A stretch of 26,835 bases of DNA from the NCBI GenBank assembly GCA_036897485.1, contig JAYMTF010001052.1, positions 1 through 26,835 on the forward strand, written 5' to 3'. A model generated the notes under the pieces. That model was not told the DNA's origin and ran no database searches. It saw only the letters and a list, made by a program, of their open reading frames with translations. This document shows, one piece after another, positions 12,301-21,173 of the stretch (the stretch's first letter is position 1; each line of letters begins with the position of its first letter). This stretch comes from Pelargonium nanum. Its lineage: Eukaryota > Streptophyta > Magnoliopsida > Geraniales > Geraniaceae. The translations under genes and the position numbers were made by a program.

Positions 12301-12386
12301 CCTATTAACACGGTTCTTTGTTTCTCATTTTGCAGACCATGGAATCAGCAGTTGATGTGATGAATAAATCGTTTCTTGATCGTTAG
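9320..12386 (+). CDS. Small conserved-looking plant protein of unknown function (129 aa)
   Basis: Four exons join cleanly, all in phase 0: 9320-9478, 9578-9688, 11107-11175 and 12336-12386. The donors are AAG|GTTCCT, AAG|GTGGGT and AAG|GTAAAA; the acceptors are TGCAG, GTGCAG and TTGCAG. The protein begins MSKKGGAPLSKDAPWRAYSD, contains the block HPDPVGSGLAMAGVLESAGP followed by a KLLGLKIWPVDVDL segment, and ends MNKSFLDR. The start is the ATG at 9320 in GGAGATGTC; no ATG lies upstream in frame. It has no signal peptide, membrane segment or catalytic motif that I recognise. From memory of similar plant proteins with the same MSKKGGAPLSKDAPWR start, it seems to belong to an uncharacterised plant family. 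I assign no function. Introns 2 (1,418 nt) and 3 (1,160 nt) are long and carry hAT-type insertions. Confidence 0.8.
9735..9759. repeat. GTTTTT microsatellite in intron 2
   Basis: About four tandem GTTTTT units lie just inside intron 2 of the 129-aa protein gene. This is a simple repeat with no other signal. Confidence 0.7.
9993..10474. mobile_element. hAT-type non-autonomous element (466 bp) with 8-bp target duplication
   Basis: The element spans 10001-10466. The left end TAGAGCTGGCAATT (10001-10014) and the right end, whose reverse complement is TAGAGATGGCAATT (10453-10466), are 14-bp terminal inverted repeats with one mismatch. Perfect 8-bp direct repeats ATTACATC flank it at 9993-10000 and 10467-10474. 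A TAGNG terminus plus an 8-bp target duplication is diagnostic of the hAT superfamily. The interior is rich in CACGAC/ACACG motifs and has no transposase frame, so it is a non-autonomous MITE-like copy in intron 2 of the 129-aa protein gene. Confidence 0.85.
11577..11944. mobile_element. Second hAT-type non-autonomous element, same family
   Basis: The ends AGAGATGGCAATTCGTGT (left) and the reverse complement AGAGTTGGCAATTTGTGT (right) match the family at 9993-10474, as does the ACACGA-rich interior. Flanks AATATGGA (11569-11576) and ATTATGGA (11945-11952) agree at 7 of 8 bases, suggesting an older insertion with a decayed target duplication. It lies in intron 3 of the 129-aa protein gene. Confidence 0.75.
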
Positions 12387-13736
12387 TTATTCGGGAGTCT
12401 GTTTTATAAGAGTACAACAGCTTCACATGTACTATTTTTGGCAACTAATAGATGGCTAGCGAAGCGGAGCAACTATACAAGATCTCATTTGCATCTCTTT
12501 GTTGCTGTGGTGGCCATTACAGGTCTTTTCTTGGTTCGGAAAGGTAAGGGATGTGTTGGATAGTCGTATAAAGAGTATTGTTACGTAGAATTCTATTCCG
12601 GCTTAATGTTCATGTGGATGTACCAAACACTATGATATGTATGGTTTGTCATCTCTTTGTTAATTCGAAGTAAAATAGTATCATTTTGTGGTTGGATTTA
12701 GGCAACATACATTTGGAGACATGCATGAGTACTTTTTAGGTGTGGCACTTGTTCTTTTGAAACAGTATTGATTTGCAAACATATATTATAGTCATGCATA
12801 ATATTGAACGTATTGTTTGGTCGGGTCTAACGGGCCGGGCCAGAGAACGAACGACTACTTTTCAGACCACTTTTTATCGGCCCGCCAACTGCTGATCAAG
12901 CTCACGAATAACTAAATTTATCGGCCACTCGCGATAAATGTTATCAACAGATTGAATTCAATTCAATTGATTTTGCATTCTTCAAAAAAATTGCATTCAC
13001 CCAAATCTTAGGGTTTTGAATTTAACATTAATCTCAAGTCAAAGTATCTGATCATTCATACAGAAAACAACCTAAAAATTATAGAGTCCAATTTTGGCCT
13101 AATTAAAATTATTTTCTGTTTTCATGTGTAAAGTAAGAGAATGTAATATAATATTACTATTTTGGTTCAACATCTAGTTTATATTAATTGTGGGTTAGTT
13201 TAGCATGTCTAACTTCCAAATTAGAATAAAATAATACTTTCCCATAAATATTATAATAATTCATGACGCGCGCTACATTCTCTTTGACGTTATGCAAAAT
13301 GATATTTTTGTATAGCGAATACCATATTGTACCAGACTTAACGTATAATCAAGTAGTCTAACCGGAGCAACTTGCATCTTAAATCCCATAGATAGTAAAG
13401 TATATATTTTGAACAAAATTACGATGATTTTTTTTTTTTAATTCATGAGATTGGATCATTTTAATTGGCAAATAACAACAAATTAAACAAATAAATAATG
13501 GAATTAAAGTTGGCCTAACATTATAATAAAAATTATATTATTTCGTACCAATTAAGTACATATTCAGAACTCAAGATATAAGAAATTATTCTAGTCAAAG
13601 CAAAGAGCTATTTATTTATTTTTGAATCATGGTCAAAATTATGCAATGCATGAACCGATTATGTATTAAGTCATTTCCTAATTAATATAGCTTGTAAGTA
13701 ATAAATATTTACCCTTAGAGACACACAAATTGCTAC
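12387..13736. other. Intergenic region upstream of CA1
   Basis: It begins with the 3' UTR of the 129-aa protein gene. The rest is AT-rich, apart from a short GC patch (12818-12850, containing CGGGCCGGGCC). I see no reading frame or RNA gene. The last few hundred bases should hold the CA1 promoter. Confidence 0.4.
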
Positions 13737-13745
13737 TATATAAAT
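13737..13745 (+). promoter_or_regulatory. TATA box of CA1
   Basis: TATATAAAT lies 86 bp before the CA1 start codon, a normal TATA-to-ATG distance for a plant gene with a short leader. This is read from the sequence; the transcription start is not known. Confidence 0.6.
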
Positions 13746-13830
13746 GGTTTTGGAGATCTCTGGAAATTAAATTACATCTCCAACTCAGACAAATTAAACT
13801 AAAACTACTAAGTTTAAATAGCTGAGAAAG

Positions 13831-15961
13831 ATGAAGAACAGTCAAAGCAAGGCCGTGTCGAGTTGTTATTTGCCGTTTTTGGTGTCTGTGTTTCTTTCAA
13901 TATCGTTGCCCTTAACGCTCGGTATGTATTTATTTACGTATGCATGTCGTTGTTGCTAAAGTTAGTTACAAATATATTGCTCTATTTCAAAATAAGAATG
14001 TGCACACGTGTTTAGAATTTGAATAAAATTATTCAACGAGCGTGATTTAATTCTTCACTTTTCTTATTAAAAAAATAAACGCATAATTGAAAAGTATACT
14101 ATGCGCATTTGCAAAATGACACTTATTTTTAATCAATTTTTTTTAAACGACATTAATTTTAAAATGGATTAATGTGCATAATTACATCATGCTAGGTTGC
14201 TACTATGTTACGATGTCTCAAAACATATAACTAAACTTTTTGGTTTTCATAACATTTATATCAATTGTGTTTTTGTTATGTCTTTAAATTATCAATTTTA
14301 ATAGAAAATTTCAATCTCCTAACGCGCGTATAGGTGCTGAAGACTTCAATTATATAGTTGGAAGTGAACGGGGACCCGATCGCTGGGGAGATGTACCGGG
14401 TTGGGAAAAATGCAAAACTGGTCGGAAGCAATCTCCGATAGATATACCTCTTATCGGAGCTGAGCCTACTATCAACCTAGGAACGTTAAGCAAAAGCTAC
14501 AAGAACGCTAATGCGACTCTCACTCTTGATCATGATGTTGGGGTGTGTCCTAGCTAGTTTCTCTTATTACCCTATAATTAGAAATTTCTTTTCTTTTCCA
14601 ACTATACGCTGATAGTTGATAACTTAATATTGACAAATACTGATACATTTTATATATATGTGAATTGCGTGTGATGAAATTGACACAGATCGAATGGCAA
14701 GGTGATGCCGGTTTTATTAAGTTGGACGGAACCAATTACACCCTCCACAATGTCCATTGGCACGCACCTTCGGAGCACACCATCTTTGGCCTAAGGTTCT
14801 TACAAATTTCTCTATTGTGTTTTACTTCGTCGCGTACTTAAATATTGTCTATTTAGTATCGTAATATATTCCAGTCATTGGTAACAACTAATCTAAACTA
14901 CATGTTTATTTGTATTTTTTGAAATATGTGTGACATGTCCCTTTATACTATTTTGACACTTTTTTCGATCATTGTAAGGTTTGATTTGGAGTTGCATATA
15001 GTCCACATCAATGCAAACTCGAGTAATATTACCGTTGTTGCACGCCTGTATCGATTTGGTGAACCTGATCAATTTCTCTCACTGGTAAAAAAACTACTAT
15101 TCGTTTCACTGTAAACTCTTAATTATACTTATTACTAATGTTTTGCTCTATTATGTATAGATAATGAGTCGAATTCAACAACTCAGTGAAACAAATCCAT
15201 CCATAGCATTAGGCGGGGTCGATCCCAGGAATATTGTAAGCAATGGCTTGTTCTATTATCGATACATGGGTTCGCTCACTACTCCACCTTGCTCGGAGAA
15301 TGTTACTTGGCTCATCGATCAAAATGTACATGAATGATTGTTTGATTTTGTTTATGAAAACCTAGCCTAAGTGTTTATTCACAAGTTACTTGTCAATCTA
15401 TTTATGATATATATTTTTAGACAATTTTATCAAATAAATTGATTTTACATATGTAATTCTTAACATGAACATGTCGCTCAACATGTATTTATAAATATAC
15501 ATTTGATCGTTCTCTTATTTATTTACCATTACATGACCATATGAGTGTTTGGTTTCAGATAAAAACTGTATCAAGACAACAAGTGCAAATCCTTCGCAAC
15601 GCCATTGGTGATGTAAGTACCTAAATTTTTTGCATATGTATAAAAACAATATTAAGTGTATATTTATAAAAGAGGTGTCATATAAACAAATCATAAAGAA
15701 ACGGTGGCCTAAAGCAGACAAGCTTATGCATATCTAACATAATGAGCTGACAGGCCGGCCTGATTTGTCGACAGGGTCGATCGATTATGTCATGTTATAC
15801 AAACCTGTGAAATTTTAGATGTCGTCTACGTATATGAGGTCGAACAAATCTGGTTTATTGTTTGTGTTTGAAATTTGTAGAATGGAGAAGGGAACGCAAG
15901 ACCAATACAGCCCCTCAACAACAGGACAATCCGCAGTGGACCACTTTGGCTTGTGGCTTGA
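13831..15961 (+). CDS. Alpha-type carbonic anhydrase CA1 (secreted)
   Basis: It should catalyse reversible CO2 hydration in the secretory pathway, apoplast or, as for Arabidopsis CAH1, a compartment reached through it. Seven exons: 13831-13921, 14334-14542, 14689-14795, 14979-15084, 15161-15325, 15559-15612 and 15881-15961, giving 270 aa. A signal peptide with a hydrophobic core runs from residue 12 to about 30. Zinc ligands are His123, His125 (HWHAPSEH) and His142 (ELHIVH). His97 matches the proton-shuttle His64 of human CAII, and Thr211/Thr212 of GSLTTPPC match Thr199/Thr200. Cys57 and Cys215 match the disulfide of secreted alpha-CAs. Six N-glycosylation sequons are present (NAT, NYT, NSS, NIT, NVT, NRT). 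All key catalytic residues are intact, so activity is expected. It is the most diverged of the three tandem copies. The acceptor before exon 4 (GTAAG|G) is less typical than the others. Confidence 0.93.
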
Positions 15962-16130
15962 CATCCACGTTATTTAATTTTAAAATTTTATAATATAAGA
16001 TATGATGTAATGTTAAAAATAAAAGTAAGAAAATGCTTAAGTTTATGATACGATGTAAGTGAACTTTCGTATGCGTGTGTAATATTTATTTGGCTGTAAA
16101 AATACCAAGAGTTAAGTTAATTATGTTTAA
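15854..16130 (+). repeat. Duplicated block, copy A: CA1 last exon and 3' flank
   Basis: This block covers the end of the CA1 last intron, exon 7 (15881-15961) and about 170 bp of 3' flank. It recurs at 18667-18968 with shared landmarks: TTTATTGTTTGTGT, AATGGAGAAGGGAACGCAAG, GTAAGAAAATGC, ATTTATTTGGCTGTAAAAA and a terminal ATGTTTAA. Similarity stops sharply after ATGTTTAA in both copies. Confidence 0.85.
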
Positions 16131-16240
16131 CACGTTAGCTAAATGGAGCTTGTTGACACGACACGATTGACAGAGACATGATCCATTTTACTTTTTCTGC
16201 ACGACCGCACCTACACGTTTAACACGACACGATGAATTGA
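16128..16240. mobile_element. hAT-family fragment in the CA1-CA2 spacer
   Basis: The stretch is rich in ACACGAC, GACACGA and TTTAACACG motifs and resembles the interior of the elements at 10001-10466 and 11577-11944. No terminal inverted repeats are visible, so it is a truncated relic. A related but longer fragment occupies the equivalent place before CA3 (20540-20867). Confidence 0.5.
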
Positions 16241-16410
16241 GTGTCAAATAAATCTCCTCACACTTTATAACCTTAATTACAAAAATTAATTAATTATTAG
16301 ATCCGTTAATAGCTCTCAACAGAAGTACAACAATCCTTCTAATACCGCAAAAAGCTCTTCTTCCCATGTTTGATGTAATGTTCCAAATTAAATCAACTAA
16401 ATTTCATCTT

Positions 16411-16418
16411 TATAAATA
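16411..16418 (+). promoter_or_regulatory. TATA box of CA2
   Basis: TATAAATA lies 57 bp before the CA2 ATG. The sequence around it (TAAATAAAAACCAAAACCTA) is shared with the CA3 promoter, where the first T is C (CATAAATA, 21107-21114). The two promoters are therefore duplicates. Confidence 0.65.
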
Positions 16419-16467
16419 AAAACCAAAACCTAATTGTACAAGCTTAATCTACAACAACAAGTCAATT

Positions 16468-18520
16468 ATGAAGATTCAAAGCAAATCCATGTTTAGTTGT
16501 CTCTGGTTGCTCCTTGTTTGTGTAACCTTACAATCAACCCTTATAAATGGTACACACGTAACAATGTAACATTTTCGTGACAAGTTGGTTGTAATTTCAT
16601 CGATTCGATCAATTTTTTCTTGTAAAATCGTGCAGGAGCTTCACAAACAGAAAATTTTGGGTACATAATTGGGAGCGATAAGGAACCGAGCAAATGGGGA
16701 GATTTGAAACCGGAATGGATAACATGCAAGACCGGGAAGATGCAGAGTCCGGTAGATATACCGGTTCCCGGTGATCCACCACTTCCCTCTATTGGCCAGC
16801 TAACCAGAGACTACAAGCCTGCCAATGCTGTCGTTACTAGAGAGCATGAAGTCATGGTAATGAATTTCTTACCTCAATTTGTTCGGGAAAGTCTCGGTGC
16901 ATGTTACTAGATGCATGTTAATTGTAGTTACTGATAACGAGAATAGACATGTTGTAGGTGCACGTTACGTGCATGCATGCATGTTAATTGCATCCGTTGC
17001 TGATAATGAGATTAGACGTGTAGGTGCATATGTTGCGTACGTGCACTTATGTTAACTACATCTGCTGACAGTGAGATTAGACATGTTGATAGATGCACGT
17101 TACGAACATGCATGCATGTCAACCGGATATGCTTGTAAGTTCATATTTCGCGGATACATGCATGTAAACAACATTTACCGGCAGTGAGAGTAGACATATT
17201 GTAGTCCAACGTCAACGCGCGTAGTTAGCGTCGTCCTAACGAGATGTTACTAATCGATGCAGTTTGCATGGAAAGGCGGAGATGCTGGCACGATCCTTTT
17301 GGACGGGAACGAAACATACAATCTAGCAAATTTCCATTGGCATACACCTTCCGAGCACACCATAAATGGGAAAAAGTCCTCTATATTTCCCCCACTTTTT
17401 TCACTCTCCATCTCCTTATTTCGTATTCTAATTCTCTTTCATTTTGCTCAGATTCGACTTAGAGCTTCACATTGTGCACAAAACCGCGGATGGGACCAAA
17501 ATCACTGTCCTCTCACACTTGTACGAAATCGGTGCGCCCGATCCATTTCTCACCTCGGTAAGATTGGTGAATCCATTCGTTCCGTTCTGTTAAACTAAAA
17601 AAATAACCAAAAATTAGGTATTGTTGTATTGCAGTGTGCAATCAATGATATAATAATTAGGTTTATATAGAAGCTTAGCGAATATAAAAAGACGAAACTA
17701 CTCTTAGTTGACTAATTATAAATATATGCTAACACGTTCAACATGAACTCAGGGTACTAACTGATTGTTCTAATTTTAGATGGAGAGCAATATCATGAAT
17801 CCTGAACAAAATATCGACCACTCTGCAGATAAAAAAGACGAACAGGTATGTATAGATCCAAAACTCATAATAAATATATGCTAACACGTTCAATATAAAC
17901 TCAGGGTACCAACTGGTTGTTCTAATTTTAGGTGATGACCCATGTCGTGAAACATGTAACAAATGTCGGCGAATCATTAGTTGTAGATCCAAAACTCATC
18001 GTAACCAATGGAGATGTGTATTTTAGGCTCAAGGGCTCACTTACTGTACCTCCTTGCTTGGAGAATGTTAACTGGATAATTGACCAAAAGGTACGTACAT
18101 AACACTACAAGAAAAAGCTTTATCAGAGACGGAATCAACTATGGTGCAAAAAAACATATCAGTCCGTCGCTACTCATGATCAGCGACGGATTGATTCGTC
18201 GCTGTTAAGCCAATTTCTTGTAGTGTAAACCTTAAAATCATAAAACATACTCTACAAATATACGATACATCTTTTTATCGGTATCTAATCTTCATGTTGT
18301 AATCATAACTTGCTCTCAGCCTACCACAGTTTCCGCAGAACAAATTCAGATGCTTAAAGACGCTGCACAGACGGTATGTAACGAATATAATTACGATTAT
18401 CGATCTATGAAATCGCACTGTAAGCAACATTTCATTTTGTGTTTGTAGGGGGAAGAAGGGAATGCTAGACCAGTGCAACCCCTTGAAAATAGAACCATCC
18501 TCTACGGATCGTTGACTTAA
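16468..18520 (+). CDS. Alpha-type carbonic anhydrase CA2 with an extra exon
   Basis: A secretory-pathway carbonic anhydrase in eight exons: 16468-16549, 16636-16856, 17263-17375, 17452-17557, 17780-17845, 17932-18090, 18320-18373 and 18449-18520, giving 290 aa. A signal peptide (core [10 protein letters not shown]) covers about residues 1-28. Zinc ligands are His126, His128 (HWHTPSEH) and His145 (ELHIVH). The shuttle-type His98, Cys58 and Cys238 are present. The second Thr of GSLTTPPC is Val235 (GSLTVPPC), at the place of CAII Thr200; Thr234 (Thr199) is kept. Sequons are NET and NRT. Relative to CA1 and CA3 it has one extra in-frame exon (17780-17845, residues 175-196, starting MESNIMNPEQ), which looks derived from a local duplication. 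All exon joins preserve phase. Intron 2 carries a minisatellite and the intron after exon 6 a CACTA-type MITE. It is probably active, though the Val and the insertion could change kinetics or fold. Whether the extra exon is spliced in is unproven. Confidence 0.9.
16915..17217. repeat. About 67-bp minisatellite in CA2 intron 2
   Basis: Degenerate copies start at about 16915, 16981, 17049, 17116 and 17162. Each has a core of ATGTtAAyt, then a GATAAtGAGAtTAGACatGT-like block, then a GTGCACGTTACG-like block and GCATGCATGC. The fourth copy is shortened. Several CATGCATG (RY-type) motifs recur. The matching CA3 intron is only 86 nt and keeps a single relic, AGATGCACGTTAC, so the array expanded in CA2 after duplication. 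Confidence 0.75.
17725..17970 (+). repeat. Internal tandem duplication of the CA2 exon-5 region
   Basis: The segments from about 17725 and about 17870 share ATATATGCTAACACGTTCAA, then an AACTCAGGGTAC block, then TTGTTCTAATTTTAG at the acceptor. The match continues into exon sequence. After the first exon's donor (CAG|GTATGT, 17846), the intron still contains TAGATCCAAAACTCAT, which is coding (VDPKLI) in the second copy and in CA3. The first copy is thus a truncated duplicate of exon 5 that uses a donor arising inside former coding sequence. Confidence 0.8.
18100..18228. mobile_element. CACTA-type MITE (123 bp) in a CA2 intron
   Basis: The element spans 18103-18225. Termini CACTACAAGAAA and TTTCTTGTAGTG are perfect 12-bp inverted repeats, and 3-bp flanks TAA (18100-18102 and 18226-18228) form the target duplication expected for CACTA elements. 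An internal hairpin pairs TCCGTCGCT (from 18163) with AGCGACGGA (18182-18190). It has no coding capacity. It begins only 13 bp after the exon-6 donor. Confidence 0.9.
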
Positions 18521-18666
18521 ACCTAATGATAACAGTGATCTCTGACATGCTAGATGTTGTTGCTGCAGATGAGGTTAACTGAATCAGTTAAATAATTTAA
18601 ATTACTCGGTTAATGCATATGTTGTCATTAAACAAACCCTAATAAAATGCCAGATTCTTTAATTAA

Positions 18667-18968
18667 TTTATTGTTTGTGTGTGGATTTTGTAGAATGGAG
18701 AAGGGAACGCAAGACCATTACAGCCTCTCTACGATAGGACAATCCACAGTGGATCAGTCTGGCTTGTGGCTTGATATACACATTATTTAATTTATAATTT
18801 TATAATATAAGATAGTATGTAATATTGTTGACTATTAAACGTATCCACAACTAAAAATATAAGTAAGAAAATGCTCAAGTTTATGATATGATGTAAGTGA
18901 ACTTTCACATGCATGTGTAATATTTATTTGGCTGTAAAAATGCCAAGAGTTAATTTATGTATGTTTAA
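18667..18968 (+). repeat. Duplicated block, copy B: orphan last exon and 3' flank
   Basis: This is the second copy of the block at 15854-16130. It carries the orphan exon and a 3' flank with the landmarks GTAAGAAAATGCTCAAGTTT and ATTTATTTGGCTGTAAAAA. Relative to copy A it has a short insertion in the 3' flank (near 18825-18850). It ends at the same ATGTTTAA, after which unrelated sequence begins. Confidence 0.85.
18694..18774 (+). pseudogene. Orphan last exon of a carbonic anhydrase gene
   Basis: The 81-nt exon is preceded by an intact acceptor (ATTTTGTAG) and reads without interruption as 26 codons plus [23 protein letters not shown] then SVWLVA. It matches the last exon of CA1, which also ends WLVA, not that of CA2. 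No upstream exons accompany it; CA2 ends with its own last exon 170 bp before. It is a leftover of tandem duplication. Its phase 0 and acceptor would let CA2 exon 7 (ending 18373) splice to it, so a role as alternative CA2 last exon cannot be excluded. Confidence 0.8.
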
Positions 18969-20530
18969 AGGCTTAAAGATTTATGTTTTATCACTATGAA
19001 TTCGAATTTTATTGGATAAGTTATACATCGATAAGCCATCTTTGTTGCGTGTCTCATACGCCGAAACTTTATTACAAACAAACAAATAAAGTATGAGAAC
19101 AAGTTTTTTCTATGTAAATGAAATAAAGTACGTAATAGCATTTTCATGTAAGTATAATTTCAATATAAAAAACAATTAGAGCTACGATTCACAGCAAGAA
19201 ATCTTACTTTTCGTGACGGCCTCTTTCTGTCACCAAAATCCCTATTTCGTCGCCCTACTCCACTGAAATGCAATTATACAGAGTTAGTAAAACCTTTTTT
19301 CAATATCATTGTCTTGTAGCTTATCATTTTCCAAAATTTTACAGACATTTAGTATGTACATTATTCAAAACTAATACATGTCTCTTTCAAATTGATTTAT
19401 AACTCAGTCTTCTTTAATGCTTTGAAATCGTCTGAAGTCGAGTATCAGATTATTCTTTTTGTTGAAGAGAATAAAAAACTTATCTTACAGAGAAATACAA
19501 TGAAACTCATTCTAATCAGATAATTCTTTTTGACTCAGCAACTACTTTCCAAACAATCAAGTTTACACTGTCTGCAACTCTGTCTCAGGGGCAGGGTTGA
19601 TCATGAAATATCAACTTGAATCGCGAAAAATACCAAAATAATCATCTACAACTTCGTCAATCTGATACGCATATGTAAATACTCGAACAGCAACAATATA
19701 CCTAGCAGAAACAACAACCCCTGAGTTCTTAATCCATTGTCCTCAATACAAAAACTGGATTTTATAGGGTATGAATTGTATGAACTGTCTATAGTTGAAC
19801 TAAGGGCAAAATTGTTGTCCTCCCTATTCTAGGAAACAAACAGAAAGTTTAACATCAAAATTGAACCCTAACTACTCAAATTCACACCTATAACCTAAAA
19901 AATAGCATCAAAAGACAACAAATCCACAATATTACAACCATTAAATTTCAAATCTCAAGGAATTACCTCACTTGAAGTTGTGATTTCACTTCAAGATTGA
20001 GCTTAATCTTGAACTGAACAAGTGAAATCATATATAATTGGGGATTTAGAGATGACCGAGAGATTAAAGAGATATACCTTAGTTGCCGCATCAACAACTC
20101 AATCCGGCGGTCGGAAACAGCTCAACCTGACGGCGGCGACGAAGAGATCAAGCGTCGCGGTGGAAGGACGATCAGCTCAGAGAGTACTATCAAATTTCAT
20201 GGGAACTGAAAATGGAGAAAAAGCGTGAATTGAAAATTGATTGAAGATGGAACGTGTGAGCGGGAAGAACGCTCAACACACTCATGAAAGAGATGAAAGC
20301 TTTAATTTTGAACAAACTTCAAATGAAGGTTAGTTTGTGTGTCGTAAAACGGCTTAAAGGTGTCAACAGCAAATATACGAATCCGCTCAAGAACCCATGG
20401 TATAAGTCGGAAAATTGACTGAAGACCGAAACGATGTCTTTGATGTCTAAAATCTTTTGGCAGTTGTCACGGGCTTAGAATTTCTATATGTGTCAGCCCA
20501 ACTTTGTCGCGATAATTGGGCGTTTTCACG
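18969..20530. mobile_element. About 1.5-kb insertion, probably a truncated CACTA-type element
   Basis: This stretch interrupts the similarity between the CA1-CA2 and CA2-CA3 spacers. At 19191 it has CACAGCAAGAAATC, followed by TTTTCGTGACGG and a TCGTCGCC motif at 19238, like the 5' terminal and subterminal region of plant CACTA elements and similar to the MITE at 18103-18225. No matching right terminus was found, and open frames are short (a 68-codon frame at 20022-20228 resembles nothing known). It is best read as a decayed non-autonomous CACTA or nested repeat; the class is tentative. Confidence 0.45.
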
Positions 20531-20539
20531 TCAGTCCAT

Positions 20540-20867
20540 ACCTGGCACGACATAACACATTTAGCGATAGTGTTAAACGGTTGAACATGACCCGACAGAT
20601 TTGACACAATAACTTAGTCAGGGTTGTTGGTATGACACGACTTATACAAACACGATCTAACTTATTTTGCACGAGCGAACCAACACATTTGGCATAAGAC
20701 AATATATCCACACGTTCGAACGACACCTAAACAATTGGGACGTTATTATGAAATATTCATAATATATATACACTTAATTGTGCGTGTTGTATGTATCACA
20801 ACACGATTACAGATAATAATAAATTTATCTCTATTTAATTTTACTATGACACAGATTGCCAACTTTA
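20540..20867. mobile_element. hAT-family element, left end missing, upstream of CA3
   Basis: The right end GACACAGATTGCCAACTTTA matches the right end of the hAT copy at 11577-11944. The interior shares CATTTGGCA, a GGGACGTTATTATGA block (cf. GGCACGTTATTATGA) and TATCACAACACGATTA. No left inverted repeat is found, so the element is truncated, perhaps by the insertion before it. Confidence 0.65.
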
Positions 20868-21106
20868 CCGTCTTTACTTATCAAAATAACTTCGCACAAT
20901 TACTTTCCAAACATTTTCTACGAAGACCAAAATTTCTTATCACACATCAAGTCGGGTCGGTAACAACCCGCAAACCACAAACCGCTGACCCGTTTGATCA
21001 ACAAAAACTCCAATGAAGCAATTACGAGATCCGCTAAAAGCTCATCTTCCCGTGTTTCATGTAATGTTTGTTTCCTTAGGACAACATCAAGATCAAACCT
21101 CATCTC

Positions 21107-21114
21107 CATAAATA
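21107..21114 (+). promoter_or_regulatory. Altered TATA box of CA3
   Basis: CATAAATA stands where the duplicate CA2 promoter has TATAAATA, within otherwise shared sequence, 67 bp before the CA3 ATG. The first-position T-to-C change probably weakens TBP binding. Nothing stronger is seen nearby, although a TATATATG run lies just before the ATG. Confidence 0.5.
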
Positions 21115-21173
21115 AAAACCAAAACCTAATTATACAAGTTTAATCTGCCGATACAACAAGACCATATGTATAT

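Noticed and set aside
16981..17120. The regular repeats in CA2 intron 2 as a CRISPR-like array
   Set aside because: This is a plant nuclear intron; the units are degenerate, contiguous tandem repeats with no unique spacers between identical repeats.
17244..17598. Long continuous frames crossing CA2 exons 3 and 4 as if the intron were retained
   Set aside because: The retained-intron reading changes frame at exon 4 and loses ELHIVH, while the spliced reading restores the zinc-ligand motif with good donor and acceptor.
20022..20228. 68-codon frame within the CACTA-like insertion
   Set aside because: Short, no motif, inside a probable non-autonomous transposon; not supportable as a gene.
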